Positions 13,731 through 27,081 of a stretch of 64,000 nt of DNA are shown in pieces. The first letter of the stretch is position 1. Every line of letters starts with the position of its first letter. The notes under the pieces were generated by a model. That model was not told the DNA's origin, searched no databases, and saw nothing but the letters and a program-made list of their open reading frames with translations. The position numbers were made by a program, and so were the translations under genes. Source of the stretch: Sapria himalayana (taxonomy: Eukaryota; Streptophyta; Magnoliopsida; Malpighiales; Rafflesiaceae); NCBI GenBank assembly GCA_029783825.1, contig JAREIK010005958.1:1-64000 (forward strand). The letters are read 5' to 3'.

Positions 13731-14544
13731 CGTAGAATTTGCTCATTTTGCTTCTTCTCTCTTCCTCTTCACAAAGATAGAAAAATGGTAAAAACTTGAA
13801 TGCCTTACCATTATCTTTTTTCACAGAAACTATAAATAAATAAAATGGATCTAAATATATAAAAAAAGAGTCAAAAATGTAAAAGCTAACTAAAATTATA
13901 AAAATTAAATAATTTAAATAAAACAAATTAAATAGATTTTTATTTCATAAATAAATAAATTTATTGTTAATAATTTATTAAATTTTAATGGTTACTTTTT
14001 GTAATATTAATTATTAATTAATGAAATGAATTTCAGAAAAAAAAAATTATTAATGGTTATAAATATGAAGATTAAAAAAATTATATTACTAATAACCATG
14101 AAAACTAATAATTGGTAATCAAATTTTCATATTATTTCATTATAAAAAAACAAATTATTTATTATATTCATAAATAAATTATATAAATGTATAACCATAA
14201 ATAATTTATAATATTTCATATTATTTTAAATTTATGGATAAATTTATTATATTAATTCATAAATAAAAGAATAATATTATATTATAATATAGTATTTCAT
14301 AAATACACACACACACACACACACACATATATAAAATATTATGGTTATAAAATTTTTAAAAATTCAATTTTTTTTATGAATATTATATAAAATAATTGTT
14401 AAGGCATAAAATTTCATATTATTTGATATAATTTATAATTTATAAAATTCCAAAAATTATGTAAAGTAAGAAGATCATTAAAAAAAGTTATATTTATTAT
14501 TTTAATAAAAATAGAAAATTAAAAACTAATAGTAAAGATCTTAC
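13731..14544. other. AT-rich sequence with a CA microsatellite
   Basis: No gene is recognised. It is extremely AT-rich, with an (AC)n tract at about 14,306-14,327. The 91-codon minus-strand ORF at 13,651-13,926 is rich in F, Y, L and I, as expected from AT-rich noise. Confidence 0.6.
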
Positions 14545-15253
14545 AAAATTATTTTATGCTTATAAATTTTTGTAGGGACAAAAAATAAAATTTGAATTCA
14601 AATCAACTTTTGGTCAGTATGATAGTATTTTTCAAAAGTGTTTATAGTGCTAAAATTAATTCTAAGTATTTTTAGAATAACAAAATTTCATTAGTAATAT
14701 TTAAAATAACTTTTTTAAAACACTAAAAAAATACTTGAAGTATTCTTTTAATAATCACACCGAAATATTTATTTTTTAAATCATCAAATTTTTTTTGATG
14801 TAATTAAAATATCTATGTATAAATCTTTTAATTTATTTTCTTTAAAATTTTATGAACCTTTTAAAATTTTTTTTATATATCAAAAATTTAAAATCTTTTA
14901 GTAATTATTTTTTTAAAGATTTCTATAGTCATACTTTTTTTACTTTAAATAATATAAATTTACTTGCTTATTCATTAATTTTGATATTTTTATATATTTA
15001 TTTTATTTTATCATACAATTAATTCTTTTAACTTTTTATTAGTAGTAATTTTTATATATGTTCATTTATTAATTAAAATATCTTTAAAAATAATTATATT
15101 TATTTAAATAATTATTTAATGTTTTTTAATACAAATATTAAAATATCGTAATTAAATATTTCAGAAAAATATTTTGCATAAATTTTTAAAAATTTTATAA
15201 TCATAAAAATAGTTATTTTATTAATTATTAATATAAATTTGTATTAGTGTGTA

Positions 15254-15290
<37 letters not shown>

Positions 15291-15864
15291 TTGAAATTTA
15301 TATTTATAATATATTGTTATTATAATTATAAGAGGAGAAGATGTCATTCAAGTATCAATCATCCATAGAAAAAGACAAACCTTTACAATACATAATTAGA
15401 TAAAATATTAAAACAAATAATATATAAATTAATTAAATCAATATAGATTAGCAATATAAATTATTTCATGCCCAAATATCGTGGGAATAATCCCTAGCTA
15501 AAATGCATATATTTTGAGAAAATTATCATTTAAGGAATAATCACTTGCAAATAAATATAAAATCATAAAAAAAATTTTTAGAATAATAATTTAGCGAATG
15601 ATTTTGTCTCGAACTAATAATCTAGAAAAAATTTGATTCTAAATTCATTGCAAAAATGCCCGCCATTTTTTGTGAAAAAATTTATGATAATTTTTGCTAG
15701 GGACAATTTTAAATAAAATATTTCAATCTCTAATCCATCACAAATCCATCGCAAATTTTTAATTCAATTTAAAAGCAAATATATCTTGCTAATCCCTCAC
15801 AAATTAACTAGAAATTATTTTTCTAGCTAATTTTCCATATCTAAATAGATATTTTCTAATTATG
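14545..15864 (+). mobile_element. CACTA-like terminal arm, left partner of an inverted pair
   Basis: The last about 390 bp carry CCCTAGCTAA, AATCCATCGCAAATTT and CTAATCCCTC motifs, which are subterminal repeats of the CTAGCTA/CGACGG CACTA family also seen at 33.4, 35.9 and 46.6 kb. The segment ends in ATTTTCTAATTATG (15,851-15,864), a decayed form of TTTTCTTGTAGTG. The whole arm is homologous in inverted orientation to 22,535-23,780. One landmark is GACAAACCTTTACAATA with AATATTAAAACAAATAATAT here, matched as reverse complement at 22,960-23,010. The GATA array starts immediately after it. Confidence 0.75.
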
Positions 15865-18800
15865 TAGATAGACTTGAAAGATAGATATAAATATAGATAG
15901 AGAGATAGATAGATAGACAGATAGATAGACAAATAGAAAAATAGATAGATAGATAGATAAACAGAAAGATAGATAGACAAATCTATCGATATATAGATAT
16001 ATAAATAGAAAGATAGATAGATAGATAGATAGACAGATAGTTAGATAAAAAGATAGATAAAAAGATAGATAGATAGATAGATAGAAAAAAGATAGACAAA
16101 TTAATAGACATTTAGAGAGACCAATAGATAGAAAGATTGATAGACAGACAGATCGATCGATTGATACACACACACACACACAAATAAAGAGATAGATATA
16201 TAAAAAATAAGTAGAAAAATATATAAACAAATAGATAGTCAGACAGATAGATAGATATATAGATAGACAAACAGATAGATAGATAGATTGATCTATAGAA
16301 AAAAAGATAGACAGAAAGATAGACAAATAGATAGAAATATAGACATCTAGATAGACAAATAGATAGATAGAAAGATAGATAAAAAGATAGAAGGAATGAT
16401 AGACAAATAATAGACAGATAGATAGAGTGATAGATAGAAAGAAAGACAAACATACAGACAGATAAATAGACAGACAGATAGATGGATGGATGGATAAACA
16501 TATAGATAGATAGATAGATAAACATATATATAGATAGATAGATTGAAATATAGATAGATAGATAAAAAGAGAGAAAAAATAGATTGATATACACATATAT
16601 AGATAGGTAGATAGATAGATAGATACATAAATAAATAGAGAGAGAAAGACTGGTAGATAGATAGACTACACATCTAAATTAAAAGACATATAGAAAGATA
16701 GAATAAAAGAAAGATAGATAGATAAATTGATAGATTTATAGATAGATTTATAGATAGATTGATGGGCAGATATATAAAAAAATAGATAGATAGATAAATA
16801 AACAAATAGATAGATAGATAAATAGATAGATAGATAAATAGATAGATAGATAGATACACATATAGATAGAATTAAATATAGATAGAAAGAGAGATAGATA
16901 GATTGAAAGATTGATTGATAGATAGACAACTAGACAAGATGATTAATAGACAAATAGACTTATATATAAGTAGACAACTAGACATATAGAAAGATTGATT
17001 TAAAGATAGAAAGACAAATATAAAGACAAATCGATAGATTTATTGATAGATAGATCGATGGATATACAAATACATTGATAGATAGATAGTCAAATGGTTA
17101 GATAGATTGATAGATAGATTGAAAGATAGATTGATAGACATATTAATACATAGATAGATAGGTATATAGATATAAAGATAGATAGATAAATAGAGAGATA
17201 GATAGATAGATAAATAAATAGACAAATAGATAGATAGAAAGATAGATAGAAATATAGGTAAATAGATAGATAGATAAAAAGATAGATAGATAGAGAGATT
17301 GATAGACAAATAGATAGATAGATTGATAGACACATATATATTTATATAAAAAGAAAGACAAATAAATAGATAGACAAATAAATCAATAGATAGATATCTA
17401 GACAGAAAGATAGATAAACAGATATATAGAAAGATTGATATACAGATAGTTAGAATGGTAGATAAATAGATAGATAAGAAGATATATAGATAGATAAATA
17501 AAAGATAGACAAATAGATAGATTTATAGATAGACAAATAATTAGATAGATACCTAGATAGATAGATCGATAGATAGATAAATAGATAGATAGATATACAA
17601 ACAGATAGATAGACATATAGATAGATATATAGATAGATAGATAAATAGAAAGATTGTTTGAGAGATAGATAGATAGATAAATAAATAAAAAGATAGACAT
17701 ATTGTTAGATAGATAGATAGATAGATAAAAGATAGATAGACAGATAAATAGTTAGAAAGAAGCATAGATAAATAAATAGATGGATAGATAGATAGATACA
17801 TAGATAGAAAGATAGACATACATATTGATAGATAAATAGATAGAATAATAGATAATAGATTGATAGATATAAGGATATATAGACCGATGGATAGAAACAT
17901 ATAGACTAATAGATAAACATATTGATAGACAAATAGACAGGTAGATAGATAAACATGTAGATATACATTTAGATAGACAGATAGATAGATACATACATAC
18001 ATAGACAGATCGACTGATAAATGACTTATAGATAGATAGATAGATAGATAGAAAGAAAGGTAGATAGATAGATAGATAGATTGATTGATAGAAAGATTGA
18101 TAGATAGATTGATAGACAGATACATAGATAGGTATATACTCAAATAAATAAAAATATTGCTAGATAGATAAATAGATAGATAAATAGATAGATTGATAGA
18201 TAGATTGACAGATTGATAAAATAAAAGATAGACATATAGATAGACAGATAGATAGACAGAAAGTTAGAGAAATAGATTGACAATAAGATAGATAGATAAA
18301 AGATAGATAGAAGATATATAGATAGATAGATAGATAGATATAAATAGATAGATATAGATATACAAAAAGATATACTAAAAGATTGATAGATAGATATATA
18401 GACAGATTGATTTAGAAATTAATAAATAAATACATAGATATATGGAAAAATATATAAATAATTAGATTGACAAATAAATAGGTAGATATACAGATAGACA
18501 CGTAGATAGATAGAAAGATTGGCATATAGATTTATTGAAAGAAAGTAAGAAAGATAGATAGACTAATAAATAAATATATGGATATATAGGCATATTGATA
18601 AATAGATAGATAGTTAGATAGTTAAATTAGATGGTCATATAGATAAAAAAAAGAAAGACAAATCAATAAAGAGATAGACAGATAGATAGATAGATAGAGA
18701 GATAGACATATAAATAGACAGATAGATAGAAAGATAGATAGATAAATAGATAGATAGATATATAGATTAAGAGATATATAGACAGAAAGATAAACATATA

Positions 18801-19213
18801 GATAGATAGACAGATAAAAATATTGAAGGTTAGAGAGACAAAAAGTCTGACAGATAGACAGACAGACAGATAGACAAATAGATAGGTAAAATGACAGATA
18901 GAAAAATTGAAAGACTAATAAACAAATAGTTAGATAACCAAATAAAAAGATAGAAAGAATGATATATAGATAAAACAAAAATAGATCGATAGAAAGATAT
19001 ATGGATTGATAAAAATATTGATATATAGAATGATAGACAGTTTGATAGACATATTGATAGAGAGATATATAGATAGATAGATTGATTGATATATAGATAG
19101 ATAGATATATATATATATATATATAGATAAATAGATAGATAGACAAAAAGAAACTTTGATAGATACATAGATAGTCAGATTGATAGATTAATACATAGAA
19201 AATTAGATAGATA

Positions 19214-19256
<43 letters not shown>

Positions 19257-19500
19257 AAATATAGATAGATAGGTAGATAGATACTAAGATAAATATAGAG
19301 ATAGGTAGATACTAAGATATATAAATAGATAAAAAGATAGAAAGATAGAAATGTAAATATATACACAAATAAATATAGAAATAAATAGACAAATAGATAT
19401 ATAGAAAGATACCTATAAGTATAGACAAATAAATAGATATATAGATAGATAGATAAATAAATACATAGATAGAAAAATAGATATATAGATAGATATACAT
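15865..19500 (+). repeat. Degenerate GATA array
   Basis: About 3.6 kb of GATA/GACA/GATT/GAAA units abut the CACTA-like terminus at 15,864. It contains a short (CA)n at about 16,166-16,181 and a (TA)n at about 19,217-19,251. ORFs on the minus strand (for example 246 codons at 15,856-16,596) are repeat artefacts. Confidence 0.97.
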
Positions 19501-19639
19501 TTTTGTTGCAAATTCATAACTAATCCATAACTAATACGTCGCTAATATATATTTTAATATAAAATCAAAAATCCTTTGCTATATTCTTGCCATTTAGATA
19601 GGAATTGATCCAAAACTACATTGACATTTTCTTGTAGTG
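19501..19639 (+). mobile_element. Isolated CACTA right end inside the GATA array
   Basis: A 139-bp island of complex sequence has subterminal motifs (CTAATCCATAACTAATACG, CGTCGCTAAT, AATCCTTTGCTA, GGAATTGATCC). It ends in a well-preserved CACTA terminus, ATTTTCTTGTAGTG (19,626-19,639). GATA repeats flank it on both sides with the same polarity. It is best read as a 5'-truncated element that inserted into, or was left behind in, an existing array. Confidence 0.8.
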
Positions 19640-19655
19640 GTGTAGATAGATCGAT

Positions 19656-19726
<71 letters not shown>

Positions 19727-22534
19727 TAAATAGATAGACGGATAGATAATTATATAGATATTTGGATTGAAAGATATATAGATAGACTAATTTATAGATA
19801 AAAAGTTAAATGGGTAGATATACAGATAGATAGATAGATAGATAGACAAATTGATTGATAGATTGATAGACAGATAGATAGGAAGATTTATTGACAGATA
19901 GATTGATAGATTGAAATATAGATAGATAGATAGATAGATAAATAGACAGATTGGTAGACAGATAAGAACACATATAGATTATATATAGATAAATAGACAA
20001 CTAGATAGTCAGATTATTAGACAAATAGATAGAAAGATTATTAGATACATAGAAAGAAAATAAATAGACAAATAGATTGATTGATTGATAGAACGAAAGA
20101 AAGAAAGAAAGAGAATAGATAAATAGATAATTTAAAATAGATTGATAATTAGATAGACAGATAGATAGATATATAGATAGATAGATAGACATACAAAAAG
20201 ACTAAATAACTGATATATAGATAGATAGCCAAATAGATTGACATATAGACAAATAGATAAATAAATAGACAGACACATAGATAGATAGACAGATAGATAG
20301 ACAAAATAATCATTAGATAGATAGACAGATAAATAGAAAGATTAATAGAGATATTTTTAGAAAAAATATATATATAGATAGTAAGATTGATAGAAAGATT
20401 GATAAACCGATACATATATGATAGATTGATATATTAATAAATAGATTGATAGATAGAAAGATTGATTAATTGATTGATACATAAATAGATAGATAGATAA
20501 TTAGACAGATAGATAGATTGATAGATTATTAGACACATATTTGGATAGATAGATAGATAGTTACATAGATATATAGATATATAGATATATAGATAGATAG
20601 ACAAATAAAAAGATAGAAAGATAAATATTTAGATAATCAAATAGATAGATGGATAGATTGACAATTATATATATAGACAGATAGATAGATAGATGGATAA
20701 AAATATAAACATATTGATAGAGTTAAAGAAAGAAAGATAGATAGATACATAGATAGAATGAAAGATGGATAAATAGATAGATAGATAGGTATAATGATAG
20801 ATAGATAAAAATATAGATATATAGATAGACAGATAGATAGATAGATTGATAGTTAGATAGATAGATAGACAGATAGATAGAATATAGATTAATAGATTCA
20901 TAGATAGAAAAATAGATAAATTAATAGACAAATTGATAGACCAATAGATAGATGGAAATATAGTCATATAGATATAAATAAAAATATATAGATAGAAATA
21001 TAGATAGACAAATAGACATATAGATAGATAAATAGATAAATAGTTAGATATATATATATATATATATACAAATAGATACAAAGATAGATAGAAAGATTGA
21101 CAAAAAGATAAATAGATAGATAAATACCTAGATAGATAACTAGATAGATAGATATATAGTCCGATAGATAGACTTATAGATAGATAGATAGATAGACAAA
21201 TAGATAGATAGATAGATAAATAGATTATAGGGAGATATATAGATAAATAAATAGATAGATAGATATACAGATAAATAGACAGATAGTTAGATAGATATAT
21301 AGTCGAATAGATATAAAGATCGATAGATAACTAGATAGAAAGATAGACAAATAGATAGACAGATAGATATTTAGATTGATAGACAAATTCATAGACATTT
21401 TGATATACAAATTGATAGATAGATTGATATATAGATTGATATTCAAATTGATATATTGATTGATAGATAGATAGCTAGATTGATAGATAGATAAATAGAT
21501 AGATAGAGATATATATATATATATATATAGACAGATACATAGATAGATACATAGATAGATAGATAGTCAGATTAGTAGACAAATTGATAGAAAGATTATT
21601 AGATAGATAGATATACAAATATATTAAGAGATTGATAGACATATAGATAGTCATATAGATAGACCTATAGATATATAGGTAGAATGTTAGATAGACAAAT
21701 AGATATATAGATAAAGAGATATAGTTAGATAGATAGATATGTTGAAAAATATATACACAAATAAATAGATTGATAGACAAATTGATAGACAAATATATGG
21801 ATAGAGAGAGAGATAGATAGACAGACAAATAGACAGACAAATGGATGGATAGATTGATAGATAGACACACAAACTGACAGATAGATAGATTTATAGATAA
21901 ATAAAAAGATTGATAGATAAATTTATAAATAGATAGAGAGAAAGATAGATAGATAGATAGATTGATAGAAAGATTGATAAATAGATTGATAGATATGTTG
22001 ATAGATAGATTGATATATAGATAGATAGATTGAGTGATAGATAAATAGACTAATAGATACATAAATAGATTGATTGATAGACTGATAGTTCAACAAATGT
22101 TTAGATAGATTGATATAGAAAGAGATATACAAATAGATAGACAAATACATAGATCGATAGGTAGAAATATAGATATATAGAAATATAGATAGACAAACAG
22201 ATAGATAGATAGATAAACAAATACATAGACAAATTGATAGTTTTTTTGATAGATCAATAGATAGATAAAAATATAGACAAAAGATAGATAAATAGAAAGA
22301 AAAATAATTAGACACTTAGATAGATAGATAGACATATAGATAGACATATAGATCGATATATAGATAGATAGATTGATTGATTAATTGATTGTTAGAAAGA
22401 TAAACTGATAATAGATAGATAGACATATATATTGATAGAAAGATACACAGAAATATAGATAGATTATTTGATACAAATATAAATAAATATATAGACATAT
22501 AGATAAATAGATTGATAGATATATAGATATATAT
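19640..22534 (+). repeat. Degenerate GATA array with a long TA tract
   Basis: The GATA/GACA/GATT array continues with unchanged polarity. It begins with one of the longest dinucleotide runs in the window, (TA)n at about 19,658-19,724. GATT/TTGA variants are common between 20,400 and 22,100. Confidence 0.97.
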
Positions 22535-23780
22535 GGAAATTTTAATAGAGAAATTATTTCTATTTTATAGGTGATGGATTAGCTCGGAAATAGTAAGAAA
22601 TGTGTAATTTTACTTTCAATTACAAATTTTTTACTGATTTGTTGCGGATTAGAGATGGAAATTTTCTATTGAAAAATGTCCTTAGCTGATATAATTCTAA
22701 ATTTTAGCACAAAGAATGATACCAATTTTAGCAATGACTTTACAAATGGAATATCCCTAACTAATTAGCTTGAAAAAATCACTCTAAATAATTTACTGGA
22801 AAAATCTTTTTTTGATTATATATTATCTACAAGAGATTAGTCCTTAAATGATAATTTTCACATAATATATACAGTTAGTTAGGGATTTTTCACCAACTAT
22901 TTTAGTTGGGGATTATTTCCTTCATTAATCTAAACTGATTTTTTTGTTTTATATATTATTTGTTTTAATATTTGATGTAATTTTTTATATTAAAGGTTTG
23001 TCATAGTCTATAGATGAGTGATTATTGAAAGAGACCTCCTCATATAATTAGAATAATAGGATATTATAAATAAATAATTTCAAAAAAATATAAATATGAA
23101 TAAAAATTTATATTAATAAAATTAAAATAACTATTTTTTTGATTATTATATTTTTAAAAAATATATAAATTAATATTTGAATTAATTAATAAAGATATTT
23201 AAATATATGTATTAATACATACATTAAATAAATAATTCTATAATTATAAACAAATTTAAAAATATTTGAAATAATATATGAACATACACAAACATTTGTA
23301 TTAATAAAAACCTAAAATCATTATTTGTTTATTTATAAAAAAAATATTTACAATTAATCTGAATTAACAAATAAACAATTAAATATTTATATTAATAAAA
23401 ACATAAAATAAATTTAATGATTATAGGAAAATTTTTAAAAATTATTACTAAAAGATTTAAAAAAAATCATATTTTTCATTAACTTTAAAATAAAATAATT
23501 TGATATTTATGGATAAATAAATTAATGTTTTAATTACATCCAAAAATTTTTGATGAATTATAAAAAAATATTTCTCCAAAGTGCTTATTAAAAGAATACT
23601 TCAGGTGTTTTTTTAGAGTATAAAAAAGTTTTTTAAAATATTACTAATGATAGTTTTTGTCATAAACACACTTAAAATTATTTTTAGCCATATTAACACT
23701 TTTGAAAATCACTACCCAATGATCCTAAGTTAATTTTAATTCAAGTTTAATTTTGTCACTACTAAATTTATAAGAATTAA
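22535..23780 (-). mobile_element. CACTA-like terminal arm, right partner of an inverted pair
   Basis: The reverse complement of this segment is collinear with 14,545-15,864. The array-proximal part contains TTAGCTCGG, TAGTTAGGGATTTTT and TAGTTGGGGATTA (subterminal motifs of the CTAGCTA family). The distal part matches through the TTAAAAGAATACTTCAGGTG region (23,585) against 14,735. The terminal motif itself is lost at about 22,535. The two arms put the same transposon end on both sides of the array. Confidence 0.75.
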
Positions 23781-23973
23781 AGTAATCAGTAAATAATTAT
23801 AGTAAAATAAAAAAGAAAATATAAAATTAAATTAAATTAAAAAAATATCTATTCTTTGAATAATAAATAAATAAATAAATATTAATATTTTAAAATTAAA
23901 ACAAATTAAACATGAACAATAACTTAATCAATTGCTTATCAATGAGAAAACTAAAGGAAACAAACCCCCTATT

Positions 23974-26900
23974 ATGAAGAGAGCAATAGTTCCTCATGCT
24001 CTAGTTTTGCTCTAACTCTTCTATCTGGCTGCTGATCAAAGCAATTTATTTTGTGTGCATTCCAATTGGAACCCTTACTTGTTGATTACTTGATTCTAGT
24101 CACAGGACTATTCGACTTCAATTTACTTGTATTTTTTTCAAGTGGAAATCATGCGAATGCAGAAGTAGATTTGTCGATGCCAGTTGATCCACCCAAAGTC
24201 AAGGATAGACTTGGTTCCATGCCAAAAGGCATATCGACTGATTCTAATGTTGTGAAAAGTTTCACATCTACGTTCATTCTTCTTTCGTAAATCTTATGTG
24301 GAAAAGCGATGTCTTGGTTATGATCTTCATTGTTTTAAGGAAGCAGAGTTGATTTCGAATAGATCTCTACTATGAGGTAATACAGAAAAATTCTAGTTCC
24401 AGGCCAAGGTTTCTAGGCTGATAGATTTCATCAAAAACTATATTTACAATAACAAATATATTTTCTTCAGAGAGTTGATTTCTAATGCCTCTAACATATG
24501 CATTGTTTTGGAATTTTGTTTTTGTGTTCCTTCTTGTAATGCTTCCCAGATTCAAGTGTTGTCCCATGTAGACGCTAGAAAAAATTAGGTTTCTCTCTCT
24601 CACTAATATGGATGTTTTAGGTGAAGGCAACGATGCCAATTTCAAGATCCAGGTTTGCTTCCTTGCTTGCTTGTTTAGCTCATGGAAATTGATTTTCAAT
24701 GGATGTGCATTGAAACCGGGTGTGAGTGCATATCATGTTGGTTAAAGAGAAGAGGATTCTTTATATTCATGATTATAGCATATGCATGATGGAGGATTTG
24801 ATAAAGAACTTAGGGATGATTTCCGAATCGGGAACTTCAGGTATTCACTGGAAATTTCTCAAAGGTTGTCAAATTTTTATGGATGATAATGAAGGATAAT
24901 GGCTGGTAACATTCATGAAGAAAATGTAGACTAGTAGAGATATTAATCTGATTGGCCAATTTGAAATTGGATTCTACCATGTGTATCTTGTTGCAGATTA
25001 TGTGAAAGTTGTTAACAAACCTAACAAAGACAAGCAATAAGCCATCTAGGGCCATGTATCATGCTTTAAAATTCTTTTGAAAATTGCTCTTCATTTTTTC
25101 GTGGTGGTCTTTCAAACATGTATGAAAATCCAAGGCAGATGGAACATTTTCAATCTCTGAGGACACGTGGAATGAACCACTTGGAAGAGGAACTAAAATT
25201 AGATTGCATCTAAAAGATGAAGCTGGGGAATATGTTGATGAGAGCAAGTTGAAGGTTCATGTGTATCCTGTGTGCTAGTTTCTAATTATCCATTCTGAGT
25301 GCTATCAACTTTTTGGATTTAGGAACTGGTGAAAAAGTATTCTGAATTCATTAACATACCAATTAATTTATGGACAAGAAAATATGTTGATGTAGAGGTT
25401 CATGCAGATGATGATGAGTCAAATGAAGAAGATGATGATGCAAGCATGCGATTGACAAAAAAGCTATTGTGTTCATCCGACCATTTTTAATTATCAAACG
25501 TGATTTTTTCCATTGCAGAAAGCATTTCTAAGATGGGATCTGAGATGGATAAGATGGAGGATGAAGATGGTGAAGATCATGAAGAGAAAGAGGGGACAGA
25601 GAAACCAAAGACAAAAACAATCACTAAAACACATACGGGTGGGGGAGCTTCTAAATGATGTAAAGGAAATTTAGCTTAGGAATCCAAGGGAGGTTACAGA
25701 GGAAGAATACCAAAAGTCCTATCAATCTTTGTCAAAGGATTTCAGCGATGAGAAGCCTACGGCATGGAGTTATTTCACTATAGAAGGTGACGTAGAGTTC
25801 AATACTCTTCTTTTTATTCTTCCAAATGCTTTTCATGATCTATACGAAAGTTTTTTCAATACCATCAAGGCCAACTTGAAGCTGTATGTGAGATGGGTAT
25901 TCATTTTTGATGAGTTTGATGAACTGTTGCCTAAATACTTCAGCTTATTGAAGGGGCTTGTTGATTCAGATATGCTGTCGCTCAATGTTTCTCGAGAGAT
26001 GATGCAACAACATGGCAACCAAAAAATGACCAAGAAGATGCTAATCAAAAAGATGCTTGACATGATAAACAAACTCGAAGTGAATGATCCATTTGAGAGT
26101 GTTGATGATGATGAAAATCAGACTGGTATGGATGTTGACTCATCATCTAGCAATGCAAATCGAAGGGGGCAATATGCAAGGTTTTGGAAAGAATTTGGAA
26201 AGTCCATTAAAATCAACATAATTGAGGATGTTGCAAATAGAAATCATCAGAAAAAACGTCTACTATTCTAAGCACCAAGTCAGATGGCAAGTTTACATCT
26301 CTGGATAATTACATCTTCAGGATGAAGCTGGAGCAAAGCAACTTGTTCTATATAACATGAACTAACATGGGGCAACTCGAAGAATCTCCATTTTTAGAAA
26401 GAGCCAAGAAGAAAGGATATGAGGTCATCTTTTTCATGGACCTAGTTGATGAGTATTTGATGCAGTACCTGATGGAACATTAAGGAAAAAAATTCCAGAA
26501 TGTGCTATAAGAAGGATTAAAAGTAAGCAAAACTACCAAGGAGAAAGAAGTGAAGGCCATGTTCAAAGAGCTGACCAAGTGATGGATTAATGTCCTGGAG
26601 AGCATGAAGGTGGACGATGTGAAGATCAGTGATAATGTAGTCACAGTCTCTCTCAGATTCAAGCAAGTAGAGCTACATGCATGGTAAAAGGGTGGTTGAG
26701 ATTAACCAGAGGCACCCAATTATCAAGGAGCTTCGTGAGAGAGTCACAGCCAATCCCGTGTAAATACTTCTTTCTCAAGAGCCTGATTTAATTCCATTCT
26801 TCTGATTCTCCCTCAAAACGTCTTCTTCAGTATGAACACATAAGGCAAATAGCTAGGCTAATGTACCAGATTGCATTAATGGAGAGCATTTCAACCTTGA

Positions 26901-27081
26901 TAATCTTAAAGGATTCACTTCTCAAATAAACAATTCCATATGGTATAGCCTCGACTTCAGCCCTGATGTAGATGTTAAAGATGATGATGCTGAAAAAATG
27001 GTTATTGAACCAAAAACCAAAACAAACCCTAGTGAGGCGGTTGATAAAGTCCATGGTGATGATTCCAAAGATGTACTGTAA
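23974..27081 (+). pseudogene. HSP90.7: Endoplasmin (ER Hsp90, GRP94/HSP90.7) pseudogene, full length, introns retained
   Basis: The family is the ER-lumenal ATP-dependent Hsp90 chaperone. Decayed homology runs from start to stop. A signal-peptide exon (ATG 23,974, MKRAIVPHALVLL then TAA at 24,013) is followed by NAEVD...PPKVKDRLGSMPKGISTDS (about 24,155-24,245). The N-terminal ATPase part is at 24,440-25,250 ([67 protein letters not shown]). The middle domain is at 25,323-26,270 (ELVKKYSEFIN, DFSDEKPTAWSYFT, FDELLPKYFSLLKGLVDSD, LNVSREMMQQHGNQ). The C-terminal part is at 26,271-27,081 (KKGYEVIFFMDLVDEYLMQY, HPIIKELRERV), ending DDSKDVL-stop where KDEL is expected. Introns of about 65-90 bp remain, for example 25,255-25,322 (GT...AG). 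Disabling changes include Trp-to-stop near 25,109, TAG at 25,672, a 1-nt frameshift near 26,270 and several later stops. Retained introns mean DNA-level duplication, not retroposition. Confidence 0.93.

Noticed and set aside
23757..23775. CACTACTAAATTTATAAG as a further CACTA terminus beside the Hsp90 pseudogene
   Set aside because: It looks like a terminus, and the inverted arm has TTTTTGTAGGG at the matching place. However, no subterminal repeats follow and arm similarity continues through it, so I did not call a boundary.
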